Positions 19,179 through 26,204 are shown, counted from the stretch's first letter. The stretch: DNA of 64,000 bases from IMCC2047 sp041395865 (GCA_041395865.1 JAWKZQ010000005.1:62001-126000); one strand, 5' to 3'. Made by a program: numbers and translations. Notes: generated by a model from the letters alone, not told the origin.

Positions 19179-19370
19179 TCAGCTTGGCCCGATAAAGTAA
19201 ACTTGCAGGACATAACAGATCAGCGCGATTATCGCCGAAACGCCGATGATAACGGCCAATAGAGCGAAGGGCCGGAATTCACGGCCATCGGTGTGCTCCC
19301 GTATGCCTTTAGGGTGAAGCGGTTGTTGGTCGCCTGGTTCGCTGCTCAATGGGTTATCCCTCCTCTGCAT
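19179..19370 (-). CDS. Small hypothetical single-pass membrane protein
   Basis: A 63-residue frame, convergent with nuoN. The first half is polar and proline-rich (NPLSSEPGDQQPLHPKG); the second half holds one strong transmembrane helix at about 33-60 (FALLAVIIGVSAIIALICYVLQ). I do not recognise the family. No clear ribosome binding site precedes the ATG. The position right after nuoN and the clean hydrophobic helix make it plausible, but it could also be a chance frame. Confidence 0.5.
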   Translation of the reverse strand: MQRRDNPLSSEPGDQQPLHPKGIREHTDGREFRPFALLAVIIGVSAIIALICYVLQVYFIGPS

Positions 19371-19678
19371 TCAGCTAAAATTCTAAAGTTAGCCAAGGTG
19401 TTTGGCCAGCGCTGTTGCGTCGGACGGTTATGAGAAAAGTTGACGGGCAAAAAAATGGGGAGCTATTGCTCCCCTGAGAAAACTGCCAGGGCAGTTGAGA
19501 ATGAAAAACACATCCGGGTTATCAGGCATAGCGGTCGTCGAACAACCCGTGTACTGAAAGGCGTTGCCACCTGTAAGTACTGTTCGTGCGTAGCTTAGAG
19601 TATGTGAAAAGTGGCAGGGTGTAATTGACCCAGGTCAACAGATGAGAAACTGAACGTTTATCTGCGCTTTTTAAAGGG
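19371..19678. other. Gap after the small membrane-protein gene: terminator only
   Basis: About 300 bases hold no supported gene. The frames here are shadows that continue into the regulator gene. The one clear element is the minus-strand terminator at 19450-19474. A second tight inverted repeat (AACTGCC/GGCAGTT) follows at about 19480-19496 but leaves almost no loop, so I give it no role. Confidence 0.45.
19450..19474 (-). terminator. Intrinsic terminator of the module-1 regulator gene
   Basis: Stem GGGGAGC (19457-19463) and GCTCCCC (19468-19474) with a TATT loop. On the minus strand it is followed by a run of T. It lies about 200 bases downstream of the regulator gene ending at 19679, so its transcript would have a long 3' tail. 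Confidence 0.7.
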
Positions 19679-19912
19679 TTATTCGTGTTCGGGGCTGGTT
19701 TGACCAGCTTCGGGCAAGGTGTCGCCATAGGCCAGCCACAATCGATACTGGGGGAAAACGTTTCCCAACGCCTCGACTTCTGCATGGCGAAGCTTGGCTT
19801 TGCCTGCCAGCACATTGGCCCAACGGCTGTAGGCAATATTGGTCAGCGAGGCAAGCTCGTCGACCTTCAGTTGTTTTGCTCTCAGGAGCATTTTGATTCG
19901 ACCAAGTACCAT
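19679..19912 (-). CDS. Module 1: small HTH repressor-like protein
   Basis: A 77-residue protein with an HTH-like first half (IKMLLRAKQLKVDELASLTNIAYSRWANVLAGKAKL) and a conserved tail FPQYRLWLAYGDTLPEAGQTSPE. The tail pattern, a hydrophobic YxLWL-x-G stretch followed by PExGQxSPE, is shared with the protein at 25222-25506, so the two are paralogues. Small proteins of this look are usually phage-type or accessory repressors; that role is inferred. It is divergent from the DNA-binding gene at 20014, and an operator-like motif starts 3 bases upstream of its ATG. No good ribosome binding site is seen. Confidence 0.7.
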   Translation of the reverse strand: MVLGRIKMLLRAKQLKVDELASLTNIAYSRWANVLAGKAKLRHAEVEALGNVFPQYRLWLAYGDTLPEAGQTSPEHE

Positions 19913-19914
19913 GT

Positions 19915-19957
19915 TGGTAAATATTACTTGTTATCCGTGGGGGCTCTACTTTAGTAT
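19915..19957. promoter_or_regulatory. Module 1 operator-like motif and divergent promoter region
   Basis: TGGTAAATATTAC (19915-19927) contains the dyad GTAA-ATA-TTAC and recurs almost exactly at 25551-25563 in the second module. A plus-strand promoter candidate overlaps the region: TTGTTA (19928-19933), 18 bases, TAGTAT (19952-19957). The arrangement fits one regulator controlling two divergent transcripts. Confidence 0.45.
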
Positions 19958-20013
19958 TTATTGTGCTCAAAGTAGCAAATCAAATGCAGCTTTATGTCAC
20001 AGTGAGTATTAAT

Positions 20014-20283
20014 ATGAGCAAGGACACAGAAAATAATACAAACAATTCTGTTCTTCAAGCGAATCAGGCCATCAACTTTTCAGTTTTGCCGCCACTTTTA
20101 TCCCGCGAACACTTTGCCAGTTTTGTGGGCACTACCCTGGATACAGTCAGGGGCTGGGCACAGACAAATACAATCCCGACCGTCAAGGTGGGACGTCACC
20201 GGTTAATTAATGTCGTCAGGCTGATGGAGGATTTGAGTTCTGGCAAGTCCACCTTTAGCCAGGGTGACTATCGGGACGGCTAA
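20014..20283 (+). CDS. Module 1: AlpA/excisionase-like DNA-binding protein
   Basis: An 89-residue protein. After a polar N-terminal tail (about 1-24), the conserved part reads PPLLSREHFASFVG, TVRGWAQTNTIPTVKVGRHRLIN, then LSSGKSTFSQGDY. The middle segment has the form of a winged-HTH of the excisionase/AlpA/MerR type (TVRGW then IPTVKVG-x-xRLIN). It is a paralogue of the protein at 25660-25887: about 37 of 63 aligned residues are identical by eye. The frame is open upstream to a GTG at 19963, but the ATG at 20014 gives an N-terminus like the paralogue (MSKD against MGKD). The target is unknown. Confidence 0.75.
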   Translation: MSKDTENNTNNSVLQANQAINFSVLPPLLSREHFASFVGTTLDTVRGWAQTNTIPTVKVGRHRLINVVRLMEDLSSGKSTFSQGDYRDG

Positions 20284-21332
20284 ATTTCCTCGACTCTTTT
20301 AATTTCAAAGGACTCAAGCGCGTTAAGCATCTCTGCGGCAGCTGTGCCTGTTGCGATGCCTAGCGTCAGCAATACAAAGAGTTGGTGGGGTTGTATATCC
20401 TTATAAAGGTGTGCGCCGGCTTCCACCAATGAAAGGCTGCTTGCGTAAGGTGTGTCCATATACCGAGAGGGAAGAGGGGATATCAGGAACTTGAGATCAG
20501 GCCTTCCCATGATGGCCTGTATCAAGCTGAGACGGCTATCAGTCGATGGGGCGGTTCCGCTGTGGTAGGGGTGTACAATAACAAAGCTGTCTTCCCTTAA
20601 TCCGGCACACAGCTGCACGGCATCCATCCCCGGATAACAGACCATCTGGAAAATTTTGGATGACGCGGTTTTTAGTCCTTCCGCACTGATGTCGGCGGGG
20701 TTAACCGGAAACTCCAGTTTAAGTTGGGGTTGGCCTGGCTCGGCTGGCTCAAAGGTTGACTGTGCGTTTTGAAACTGGCCGATTTTTTGCCCAAAACACC
20801 CCTCAAACTCCTGTTTGTCAAACCCCATGGGTTTAACGTCCAGGGCAGGAATAATCTGTGCGGCCCCCTGTTGATTGCAGAAACTGAGATAAACGCCTGG
20901 TGCGATTTGTGGTTCGGTACAGGCTTTCAGGGCGCACAGCAAGTTCCGGCTGACATCGGATTTGGGGTTATCCAGGGCATAAAAGGAACCCGTCAGCATG
21001 ATGCGTGCAGATAAATCAGCACAACAGAACGCCAATGCCGTCGCTGTATAGGCCATGGTGTCCGTGCCATGGGTGATGACAATGTTCTGGCAGCCCTTTG
21101 CTGCGATCTTTGTAACCTGTTCGATTAAATCCACCCAGTCCTGCGGTGCAAGGTCTTCAGAGTTTTTGTTGAAGGCCGGGATAATATCCAGTTGCCAGCC
21201 CTGTTCATTAGCGATCTGTTGAATCTGCATTTGCAGCTTCTGTTCGCCTTGGGAAACACTGACGGACTCGGCTGAAGTGGCGGAGCCAATGGTGCCTCCC
21301 GTGGTAATCAGGGTAATGGACGTCTGTGACAT
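20280..21332 (-). CDS. Asparaginase-family protein
   Basis: A 350-residue cytoplasmic protein of the L-asparaginase fold. The first catalytic motif TTGGTIG (T11 the likely nucleophile) and the second, THGTDTMAYT (T90, D91), are intact. The lysine expected in the VTKT/TTKA region of E. coli AnsB and AnsA is not obvious here; the corresponding stretch reads QQGAAQIIPALDVKP. The enzyme may therefore be a divergent amidohydrolase, not a proven asparaginase. No signal peptide is present. The frame extends upstream to 21629, but the start at 21332 sits right at the conserved fold. It converges on, and slightly overlaps, the module-1 gene. Confidence 0.8.
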   Translation of the reverse strand: MSQTSITLITTGGTIGSATSAESVSVSQGEQKLQMQIQQIANEQGWQLDIIPAFNKNSEDLAPQDWVDLIEQVTKIAAKGCQNIVITHGTDTMAYTATALAFCCADLSARIMLTGSFYALDNPKSDVSRNLLCALKACTEPQIAPGVYLSFCNQQGAAQIIPALDVKPMGFDKQEFEGCFGQKIGQFQNAQSTFEPAEPGQPQLKLEFPVNPADISAEGLKTASSKIFQMVCYPGMDAVQLCAGLREDSFVIVHPYHSGTAPSTDSRLSLIQAIMGRPDLKFLISPLPSRYMDTPYASSLSLVEAGAHLYKDIQPHQLFVLLTLGIATGTAAAEMLNALESFEIKRVEEI

Positions 21333-21485
21333 GGGGGATCTCGTGACTGTTTTCTGACTGTGCAATGTAAGGCCAACAGGGGCTTTATTCAATAGCAATT
21401 GATATCCATTCACATTTGGGAACCAGGGCGTGGGATACGGCACTAATACATCATGCGCAGTCGGTTGGCCTGTGTAGGAGGTGTA

Positions 21486-22352
21486 ATGGCGAGTTTGAAA
21501 AATGGCCTGCTCGTGTTGGTTGTTCTGCTGACGGCCTGTTCCAAGCCGGAGACGCTGGTACGGGAGCAGCAGTATTTTGATCAGCAGGTGGCAGGGAATG
21601 CGAATATTGAACGGGTAACAATAGCGCAAGCTGGTTTTACACTCAAATATGCCCGCTCAGGCAACCGGCAAGCGCCTGCGATTATTTATATCCATGGAAC
21701 GCCAGGCGGCTGGGATAACGGCGCTCGCTACCTGATGGATGCGGACTTGCAGGCGCAGGCTTACCTTATGAGTGTGGATCGCCCCGGCTGGGGCGGGTCT
21801 CAGTGGCATGGTGAAAAACCCGAGGTAGGTTTTGCCAGTCAGGCGGAAAGGCTCAGAACCCTGTTGGTCCAGGTTAAAAGGGAAAATGGCGGTCGGCCAA
21901 TTATCCTGCTGGGCCACTCTTTAGGTGCGTCCCTGTCCCCCTACATGGCTATGGAATACCCTGAATTAGTCGATGGACTGGTGTTGCTGGCCGGTAGTCT
22001 TTCCCCTGAGCTGGGAAAACCACGGTGGTATAACCTGGTTGCCAGTATGGGGGTGGTTTCCTGGTTTCTGAGTGCCGAAATGCGGCATGCAAACCGTGAA
22101 ATCATGCCCTTGCAACGTCAGTTGGAATACATGAAAGATCGTTGGTTGGAGATTGGGGTGCCGGTTACGGTGATACAGGGAGAAAAGGACAAGTTGGTAT
22201 TTCCGCAAAATGCCGACTTTGCCGAACAGGTGCTGGGTCATACTGATTTAAAAGTGGTGCGAATACCGGGCGCTGGGCACTTTTTACCCTGGGAAAATCG
22301 CGCTCTGGTTAAGAGTGAGCTGCTGTTGATGCTGGATAAATTGGCTGAATAA
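21486..22352 (+). CDS. Alpha/beta-hydrolase lipoprotein
   Basis: A 288-residue lipoprotein hydrolase. The signal ends in lipobox LLTAC, so Cys18 is lipidated. The fold shows the oxyanion motif HGTPGG (70-75), the nucleophile elbow GHSLGAS with S145, an acid in QGEKDKLV and the histidine in GAGHFLPW, so the triad looks complete. An SD of AGGAGGTG lies just before the ATG at 21486, which is preferred over the ATG at 21453. The substrate is unknown; relatives include epoxide hydrolase- and lipase-like enzymes. It is divergent from the asparaginase-family gene. Confidence 0.85.
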   Translation: MASLKNGLLVLVVLLTACSKPETLVREQQYFDQQVAGNANIERVTIAQAGFTLKYARSGNRQAPAIIYIHGTPGGWDNGARYLMDADLQAQAYLMSVDRPGWGGSQWHGEKPEVGFASQAERLRTLLVQVKRENGGRPIILLGHSLGASLSPYMAMEYPELVDGLVLLAGSLSPELGKPRWYNLVASMGVVSWFLSAEMRHANREIMPLQRQLEYMKDRWLEIGVPVTVIQGEKDKLVFPQNADFAEQVLGHTDLKVVRIPGAGHFLPWENRALVKSELLLMLDKLAE

Positions 22353-22370
22353 TGTCCTGTTTAAAAACAG

Positions 22371-22404
22371 CACCTGCCAGCGGTGGGGAGGTCGCTGGCA
22401 GGTG
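22371..22404. terminator. Strong hairpin between convergent genes
   Basis: A 12-bp perfect stem, CACCTGCCAGCG (22371-22382) with CGCTGGCAGGTG (22393-22404) around a 10-base loop. It lies between the hydrolase gene and the convergent orphan gene at 22419. The flanks are not T-rich, so it may act with Rho or as a 3' stabiliser. Confidence 0.6.
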
Positions 22405-22418
22405 TGTTTCGCGGGTAA

Positions 22419-22766
22419 TCAGTTAGCGCTTAATAGCCACCAGGCTTGGCGCATGGAACAGTAGGGTATGACCAGCGTTGGCCGGGATAAGGGGCTGAAG
22501 GCGCGCTCTTCGCGAGCGAATTTAATGTAGAAAGGCTTTGAGTCCGCCGCGTCGACGAGGAAGTCTGCTTTATCCTTTAAGGCTTTTGATACCGGTGTGA
22601 TGTGGCGGATAGCCAGAAAGACCGGTCGGTTACCTCGGGAGCAGGGTATCCAGATGCCGCCTTCGTTAGTCCAATGCTCAATCCACTCTTCAGGCGTGGC
22701 GGGTTGGCTGCGCCAAATGTGCAGGTGAGCGTTCTTTGTCTGGGTATCGAATTTGTGTAGTTGCAT
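22419..22766 (-). CDS. Orphan protein under a LexA-type box
   Basis: A 115-residue soluble protein that I do not recognise. It is tryptophan-rich (HLHIWRS, EEWIEHWTNEGGIWIP, QAWWLL) with many basic residues, and has no signal peptide or membrane segment. Its ATG abuts a LexA-type operator, and a promoter placed by eye puts the transcript start at or next to the ATG. There is no ribosome binding site, so translation may be leaderless. The context suggests a DNA-damage-induced gene, possibly a division or repair effector, but this is inference from the operator only. It follows fadE on the same strand with its own promoter. Confidence 0.7.
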   Translation of the reverse strand: MQLHKFDTQTKNAHLHIWRSQPATPEEWIEHWTNEGGIWIPCSRGNRPVFLAIRHITPVSKALKDKADFLVDAADSKPFYIKFAREERAFSPLSRPTLVIPYCSMRQAWWLLSAN

Positions 22767-22800
22767 ACTGTATAAATATACAGTTATTTATACAGTATGC
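22763..22800. promoter_or_regulatory. 38-bp perfect palindrome containing a LexA-type SOS box
   Basis: Arms GCATACTGTATAAATA (22763-22778) and TATTTATACAGTATGC (22785-22800) are perfect inverted repeats around a 6-base spacer. Inside lies CTGTATAAATATACAG (22768-22783), an exact CTG-N10-CAG LexA box with an AT-rich centre. On the minus strand TTGCAT and TATATT, 16 bases apart, make a promoter that the box overlaps, so LexA binding would block it. The left arm includes the start codon of the orphan gene. Confidence 0.75.
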
Positions 22801-22828
22801 AAGTTTGTTGTGAAGATTTTTATTTCGG

Positions 22829-25060
22829 CTAGTTCAGTGTGCCAGGCGGGAATGCGTCCACGGCAATGATCGCGGCGCTTAAGTCCTCAGCTCGCTGGAG
22901 CTGTCCTGCGTCGGTTTCGCTGATAAGGCCCTGTTCGAGCGCCGCCTTAATTCGGGAGGACGCGTCCATTTTGCGATTCAGCCCCGTCATTTTGGATTCG
23001 ATCTTTTCCGCGGTGATAACGGCTTCCAGGGCCGACTCCAGTCGTCGCAGGGGCTGGTCATCGCTGCTGCCTATAAATATCCCTTCGCAAAGACGCGCGC
23101 GGGTTGTTCCGGGTTGCTGCACGAGCTCTGCTACCTGGTGAGTCAAGCGATCCGAGGGTGGCAGGAAGCGCCTGCCCCAGGGGAAGATCAAGCGGCGCAG
23201 AAACCAGGCGATCGGCTTTGATGGGTAGTTGTCGAGTATTTGCTGAAGCGCTTCCTGGATATTGTGCAAACCGCGTAAGCAGCACCAACGAACAACGGGC
23301 AAGTCCTGAGAAGGAGAGCCTTGGTCGTGAAACTGCTTAAGTACGCTGCTCATCAGGTACATTTCGCTCAGTACATCGCCAAACCGGGCTGACAGGCTTT
23401 CCTTGAATTTGAACTTTCCTCCCAGCAGCATCAGGGTTACATCGGTCACGACGGCCAGTGAGGCGCTAACGCGACTCAGGTGACGGTAGTATTTATGTGT
23501 GCTGGAGACATTGGGTTTCGCGGCGAAGTATCCCCCTGAGAAGTTGTGCCAAAACGCTCGCCCGAAATTTTTGGCGTGCCAGCATAAGTGACCGAACAGG
23601 GCGTTATCGAAATCCTCAAGGCCCTGTTGTTGATCCGGGTTGTGGGCCGCCCGGATTTCTTTCTCCAGCCAGGGATGACAACGGATTGCACCCTGGCCAA
23701 AAATGATCATGTTGCGTGTCAGGATGTTAGCTCCCTCCACGGTAATACTGACCGGCAGCGAATAGTAGACATTGGCCAGGTAGTTGTTCGGGCCGTCGCA
23801 AATGGCCTTGCCGCCGTGGATATCCATGGCCAGGTTAAGCGATTCGCGCATTCTTGAGGTGGCGTGGTACTTCAGAATAGCAGAAATCACTGCGGGTTTT
23901 TGTCCCTGGTCCACCAGGGAGGAGGTCAGGTGACGGGCAGCTTGAAGCATGTAGCTGTTGGCTGCAATCGGGGCGAGCGCCTCTTCGATTCCTTCAAATT
24001 TGGCAATGGGAACGCCGAACTGTTTACGTACGCGCGCGTAAGCGCCGGCGCTTGCGGCGCAAAGTTTGGCAGCGCCGCTGCTGAGGGATGGCAGCGAAAT
24101 GGAGCGGCCGGCCGAGAGTGCTTCCATCAGCATACGCCAGCCCTGGCCGATTCGAGCCTGCCCGCCGATGATCCAATCCATGGGGATGAAGACTTCCTGA
24201 CCTTCGGTTGGGCCGTTCAGGAAAGCCTGGCGGCAGGGGTAGTGGCGGTAACCGGTAATGACGCCCGGCGTACTGGTGGGAATTAATGCCAGGGTGATGC
24301 CCAGGTCTTCTTTGTCGCCCAGTAAGCGGTCCGGATCATGCGCCTTGAAGGCAAGGCCCAGTAATGTAGCGATGGGGCTGAGAGTGATATAGCGCTTGCT
24401 CCAGGTTACCTTGAGCCCCAACGTTTTTTCGCCTTCGAATTCCCCGTAACACACCACGCCAAAATCCGGCATATTTGCAGCATCAGAGCCGGAAAAGGGG
24501 CCGGTTAAGGCAAAGCAGGGGATTTCATCGCCACTGGCAAGGCGCGGCAGGTAATAATCTTTTTGGGTTTCGGTGCCATAGCTCATCAGCAGTTCAGCCG
24601 GTCCCAGTGAATTCGGCACCATGACGGTCACAGCGGCAGCAATGCTGCGCGAGGCGATTTTCATCACCACCTGAGAGTGGGCGTAGGCGGAAAACTCAAG
24701 CCCCCCGTAGCGCTTCGGGATGATCATGCTGAAGAAGCCTTGCGCCTTAAAGAAAGCCCAAACCTCGTCGGGCAGAGCCTTGCTCTGGGTATTGATTGAC
24801 CAGTCATCGAGCATTTCGCAGAGCTCCTCGACAGGGCCGTCGATAAAGGCCTTTTCCTCGGCGCTTAATTCGGTACAGGGAAAGGTGAGCAGTTTGTTCC
24901 AGTCAGGTTTTCCTGAAAAGAGTTCGGCATCCCAGCCAACGGTGCCTGCTTCGAGGGCATCCTGTTCCGTATCGGACAAGGGGGGGAGAACCTGGCGCAT
25001 TTTTGCCAGAATGGGCTTGGAGATACGATCGCGTCGAAAAGCCTTGAAGCGACTGGGCAT
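22829..25060 (-). CDS. fadE: FadE-type acyl-CoA dehydrogenase
   Basis: Flavoprotein catalysing the first step of fatty acid beta-oxidation (acyl-CoA to trans-2-enoyl-CoA). The 743-residue protein has the acyl-CoA dehydrogenase N-, middle and C-terminal domains (about 60-460; FALTGPFSGSDAAN for FAD and substrate, ITVEGANILTRN with the catalytic glutamate). A DUF1974 C-terminal extension typical of FadE follows. It is shorter than E. coli FadE (814 residues), because the N-terminal hydrophobic segments are absent; it starts with a basic, cytosolic-looking tail. The start at 25060 has AAGGAG seven bases upstream. Confidence 0.92.
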   Translation of the reverse strand: MPSRFKAFRRDRISKPILAKMRQVLPPLSDTEQDALEAGTVGWDAELFSGKPDWNKLLTFPCTELSAEEKAFIDGPVEELCEMLDDWSINTQSKALPDEVWAFFKAQGFFSMIIPKRYGGLEFSAYAHSQVVMKIASRSIAAAVTVMVPNSLGPAELLMSYGTETQKDYYLPRLASGDEIPCFALTGPFSGSDAANMPDFGVVCYGEFEGEKTLGLKVTWSKRYITLSPIATLLGLAFKAHDPDRLLGDKEDLGITLALIPTSTPGVITGYRHYPCRQAFLNGPTEGQEVFIPMDWIIGGQARIGQGWRMLMEALSAGRSISLPSLSSGAAKLCAASAGAYARVRKQFGVPIAKFEGIEEALAPIAANSYMLQAARHLTSSLVDQGQKPAVISAILKYHATSRMRESLNLAMDIHGGKAICDGPNNYLANVYYSLPVSITVEGANILTRNMIIFGQGAIRCHPWLEKEIRAAHNPDQQQGLEDFDNALFGHLCWHAKNFGRAFWHNFSGGYFAAKPNVSSTHKYYRHLSRVSASLAVVTDVTLMLLGGKFKFKESLSARFGDVLSEMYLMSSVLKQFHDQGSPSQDLPVVRWCCLRGLHNIQEALQQILDNYPSKPIAWFLRRLIFPWGRRFLPPSDRLTHQVAELVQQPGTTRARLCEGIFIGSSDDQPLRRLESALEAVITAEKIESKMTGLNRKMDASSRIKAALEQGLISETDAGQLQRAEDLSAAIIAVDAFPPGTLN

Positions 25061-25191
25061 GGCTGTGCTCCTTACTAGCGGAATGTCCTGAGTTGCTTAT
25101 TGCGTGTTTACTCAAGCATAGCTGCCTTTGGGTGGAGAAAAAAAGTAAAGGCAACAATATTTGCGGTTAAAGAATACTGACCAACCTCAAA

Positions 25192-25212
25192 CCCAATGGT
25201 TTAACCATTGGG
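25192..25212 (-). terminator. Palindromic terminator after the module-2 regulator gene
   Basis: Arms CCCAATGGTT (25192-25201) and AACCATTGGG (25203-25212) pair perfectly around one central base. It lies 10 bases beyond the stop of the minus-strand gene at 25222. The minus-strand tail TTTGAGG is only weakly T-rich. Confidence 0.5.
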
Positions 25213-25221
25213 CAAAACGGC

Positions 25222-25506
25222 TCAAGGTTTTTTCTTGTTCGGCGTTTCTTTCTTTTGGTACTGCTTTTTAGGTTCGCAGACTTCGGGGCTGAATTGCCCG
25301 TTCTCGGGTTTTGTCATGCCACAGCCAATCCACATCTTAAACTCAGGCAGGGCGTTACACATTTCTTCAATGTGCTCTTCGTTGGCTTTTTGTTTGCCGA
25401 ATTTGATGTTGTTCCAGGTGTCCTTGTCGATACGCGTCAGCTCGCCCAGTTTTTTGGGCATGCCGCGTATGGCGAGAATACTTTTTATGCGTTGGCCTAT
25501 GGTCAT
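25222..25506 (-). CDS. Module 2: small HTH repressor-like protein
   Basis: A 94-residue paralogue of the 19679-19912 protein. The N-terminal part (GQRIKSILAIRGMPKKLGELTRIDKDTWNNIKFGKQKA) is HTH-like, and the tail LPEFKMWIGCGMTKPENGQFSPE carries the same signature. It then has a lysine-rich, disordered C-terminus (KKQYQKKETPNKKKP) that the first copy lacks. It is divergent from the DNA-binding gene at 25660, with a palindromic operator between them. It is likely a repressor of the divergent transcript; that is inference from arrangement and family look. Confidence 0.72.
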   Translation of the reverse strand: MTIGQRIKSILAIRGMPKKLGELTRIDKDTWNNIKFGKQKANEEHIEEMCNALPEFKMWIGCGMTKPENGQFSPEVCEPKKQYQKKETPNKKKP

Positions 25507-25516
25507 CGAAAAATAA

Positions 25517-25566
25517 ATTGTATTAAATACAATTTTGGCTATTATCTATGTGGTAAATAATACAAT
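25517..25566. promoter_or_regulatory. Module 2 operators: 17-bp palindrome and shared motif
   Basis: ATTGTATTAAATACAAT (25517-25533) is a perfect palindrome with 8-bp arms, about 10 bases upstream of the regulator ATG. A further half-site AATACAAT recurs at 25559-25566. Overlapping it, TGGTAAATAATAC (25551-25563) matches the module-1 motif TGGTAAATATTAC at 12 of 13 positions. The region is strongly AT-rich, as expected for divergent promoters. Confidence 0.55.
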
Positions 25567-25659
25567 TTTTGCTGTTATTTGTTTCCATTTGATTCTAGCA
25601 AGCTTGCACGAATTGTCATTAGTAATAAGTGCATCTTTAAGCTTAAAAAGGGACTCTCC

Positions 25660-25887
25660 ATGGGAAAGGACTCGATCATTAAGTTTGTCGCCATTCCACC
25701 CGTTATGTCGCAGGAGCAGTTTGCGATTTTTGTCGGTAAGGGACAGACCACCGTCAGGGGCTGGGTAGCTACCCGTGCAATACCCACGATTAAGATCGGC
25801 GGTTCACGGCTGATTAATTTTGAAAGGCTGCGAGCCGACCTGAGTGCAGGGAAAACAACCTTTAGCCGTGGAGATTACGATGACTAA
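25660..25887 (+). CDS. Module 2: AlpA/excisionase-like DNA-binding protein
   Basis: A 75-residue paralogue of the 20014-20283 protein. The shared core is PPVMSQEQFAIFVG, TVRGWVATRAIPTIKIG, SRLIN, LSAGKTTFSRGDY. The N-terminal tail is shorter than in the first copy. The frame is open upstream to 25579, but ATG 25660 with AGGGA six bases upstream gives the matching MGKD start. The gene overlaps the next one by 8 bases, so the two are probably translated together. It is a candidate activator, excisionase or copy regulator; the target is unknown. Confidence 0.75.
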   Translation: MGKDSIIKFVAIPPVMSQEQFAIFVGKGQTTVRGWVATRAIPTIKIGGSRLINFERLRADLSAGKTTFSRGDYDD

Positions 25888-26200
25888 GTGGATGTCGCCC
25901 AGGGATAGGGCGGCGGAAATAGACTTGTTAGCGGAGGTGATCTGCTTGGTCAAACATTACCTGAAGGACGCTTCAGCTGAAAATGAAGAGGCCATTTACA
26001 GGGCAATTAAGCGGTTGATTAGTGACCGGCCGGAAATAGCCCTGACTAAAAAATTGCTGCGGCTTCGCCTCTTCTTGTATCGCCATAAACAGCAGGAGAA
26101 AAACCGTGAGCAGTTTAAGGCGTATGTGAAAAAAGAGCAAAAGGTAGGGGTTTATAGCGGCTTAAATAAAAAAGGGCCCACATTGCTGCAAGCCCTTTGA
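25880..26200 (+). CDS. Module 2: basic hypothetical protein running into the tRNA terminator
   Basis: A 106-residue protein rich in charged residues, mostly helical (AEIDLLAEVICLVKHYLKDASAENEEAIYRAIKRLI, then LRLRLFLYRHKQQEKNREQFKAYVKKEQK). I do not recognise the family. GGAG lies six bases before ATG 25880, and it overlaps the preceding gene by 8 bases. Its last ten or so codons (KKGPTLLQAL) are encoded by the terminator hairpin of the convergent tRNA-Met, so the natural C-terminus may have been replaced there. The first module has no counterpart of this gene. Confidence 0.65.
   Translation: MTKWMSPRDRAAEIDLLAEVICLVKHYLKDASAENEEAIYRAIKRLISDRPEIALTKKLLRLRLFLYRHKQQEKNREQFKAYVKKEQKVGVYSGLNKKGPTLLQAL
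26168..26198 (-). terminator. tRNA-Met intrinsic terminator
   Basis: Stem AAAGGGC (26171-26177) with GCCCTTT (26192-26198) and a 14-base loop. Read on the minus strand it follows the tRNA 3' end by a few bases and ends in six T. It overlaps the 3' end of the 106-residue reading frame on the other strand. Confidence 0.75.
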
Positions 26201-26204
26201 TATA

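Noticed and set aside
19522..19836. 104-codon minus-strand open frame over the module-1 repressor
   Set aside because: Different frame from the paralogue-supported 77-residue protein and shows no similarity to anything in module 2.
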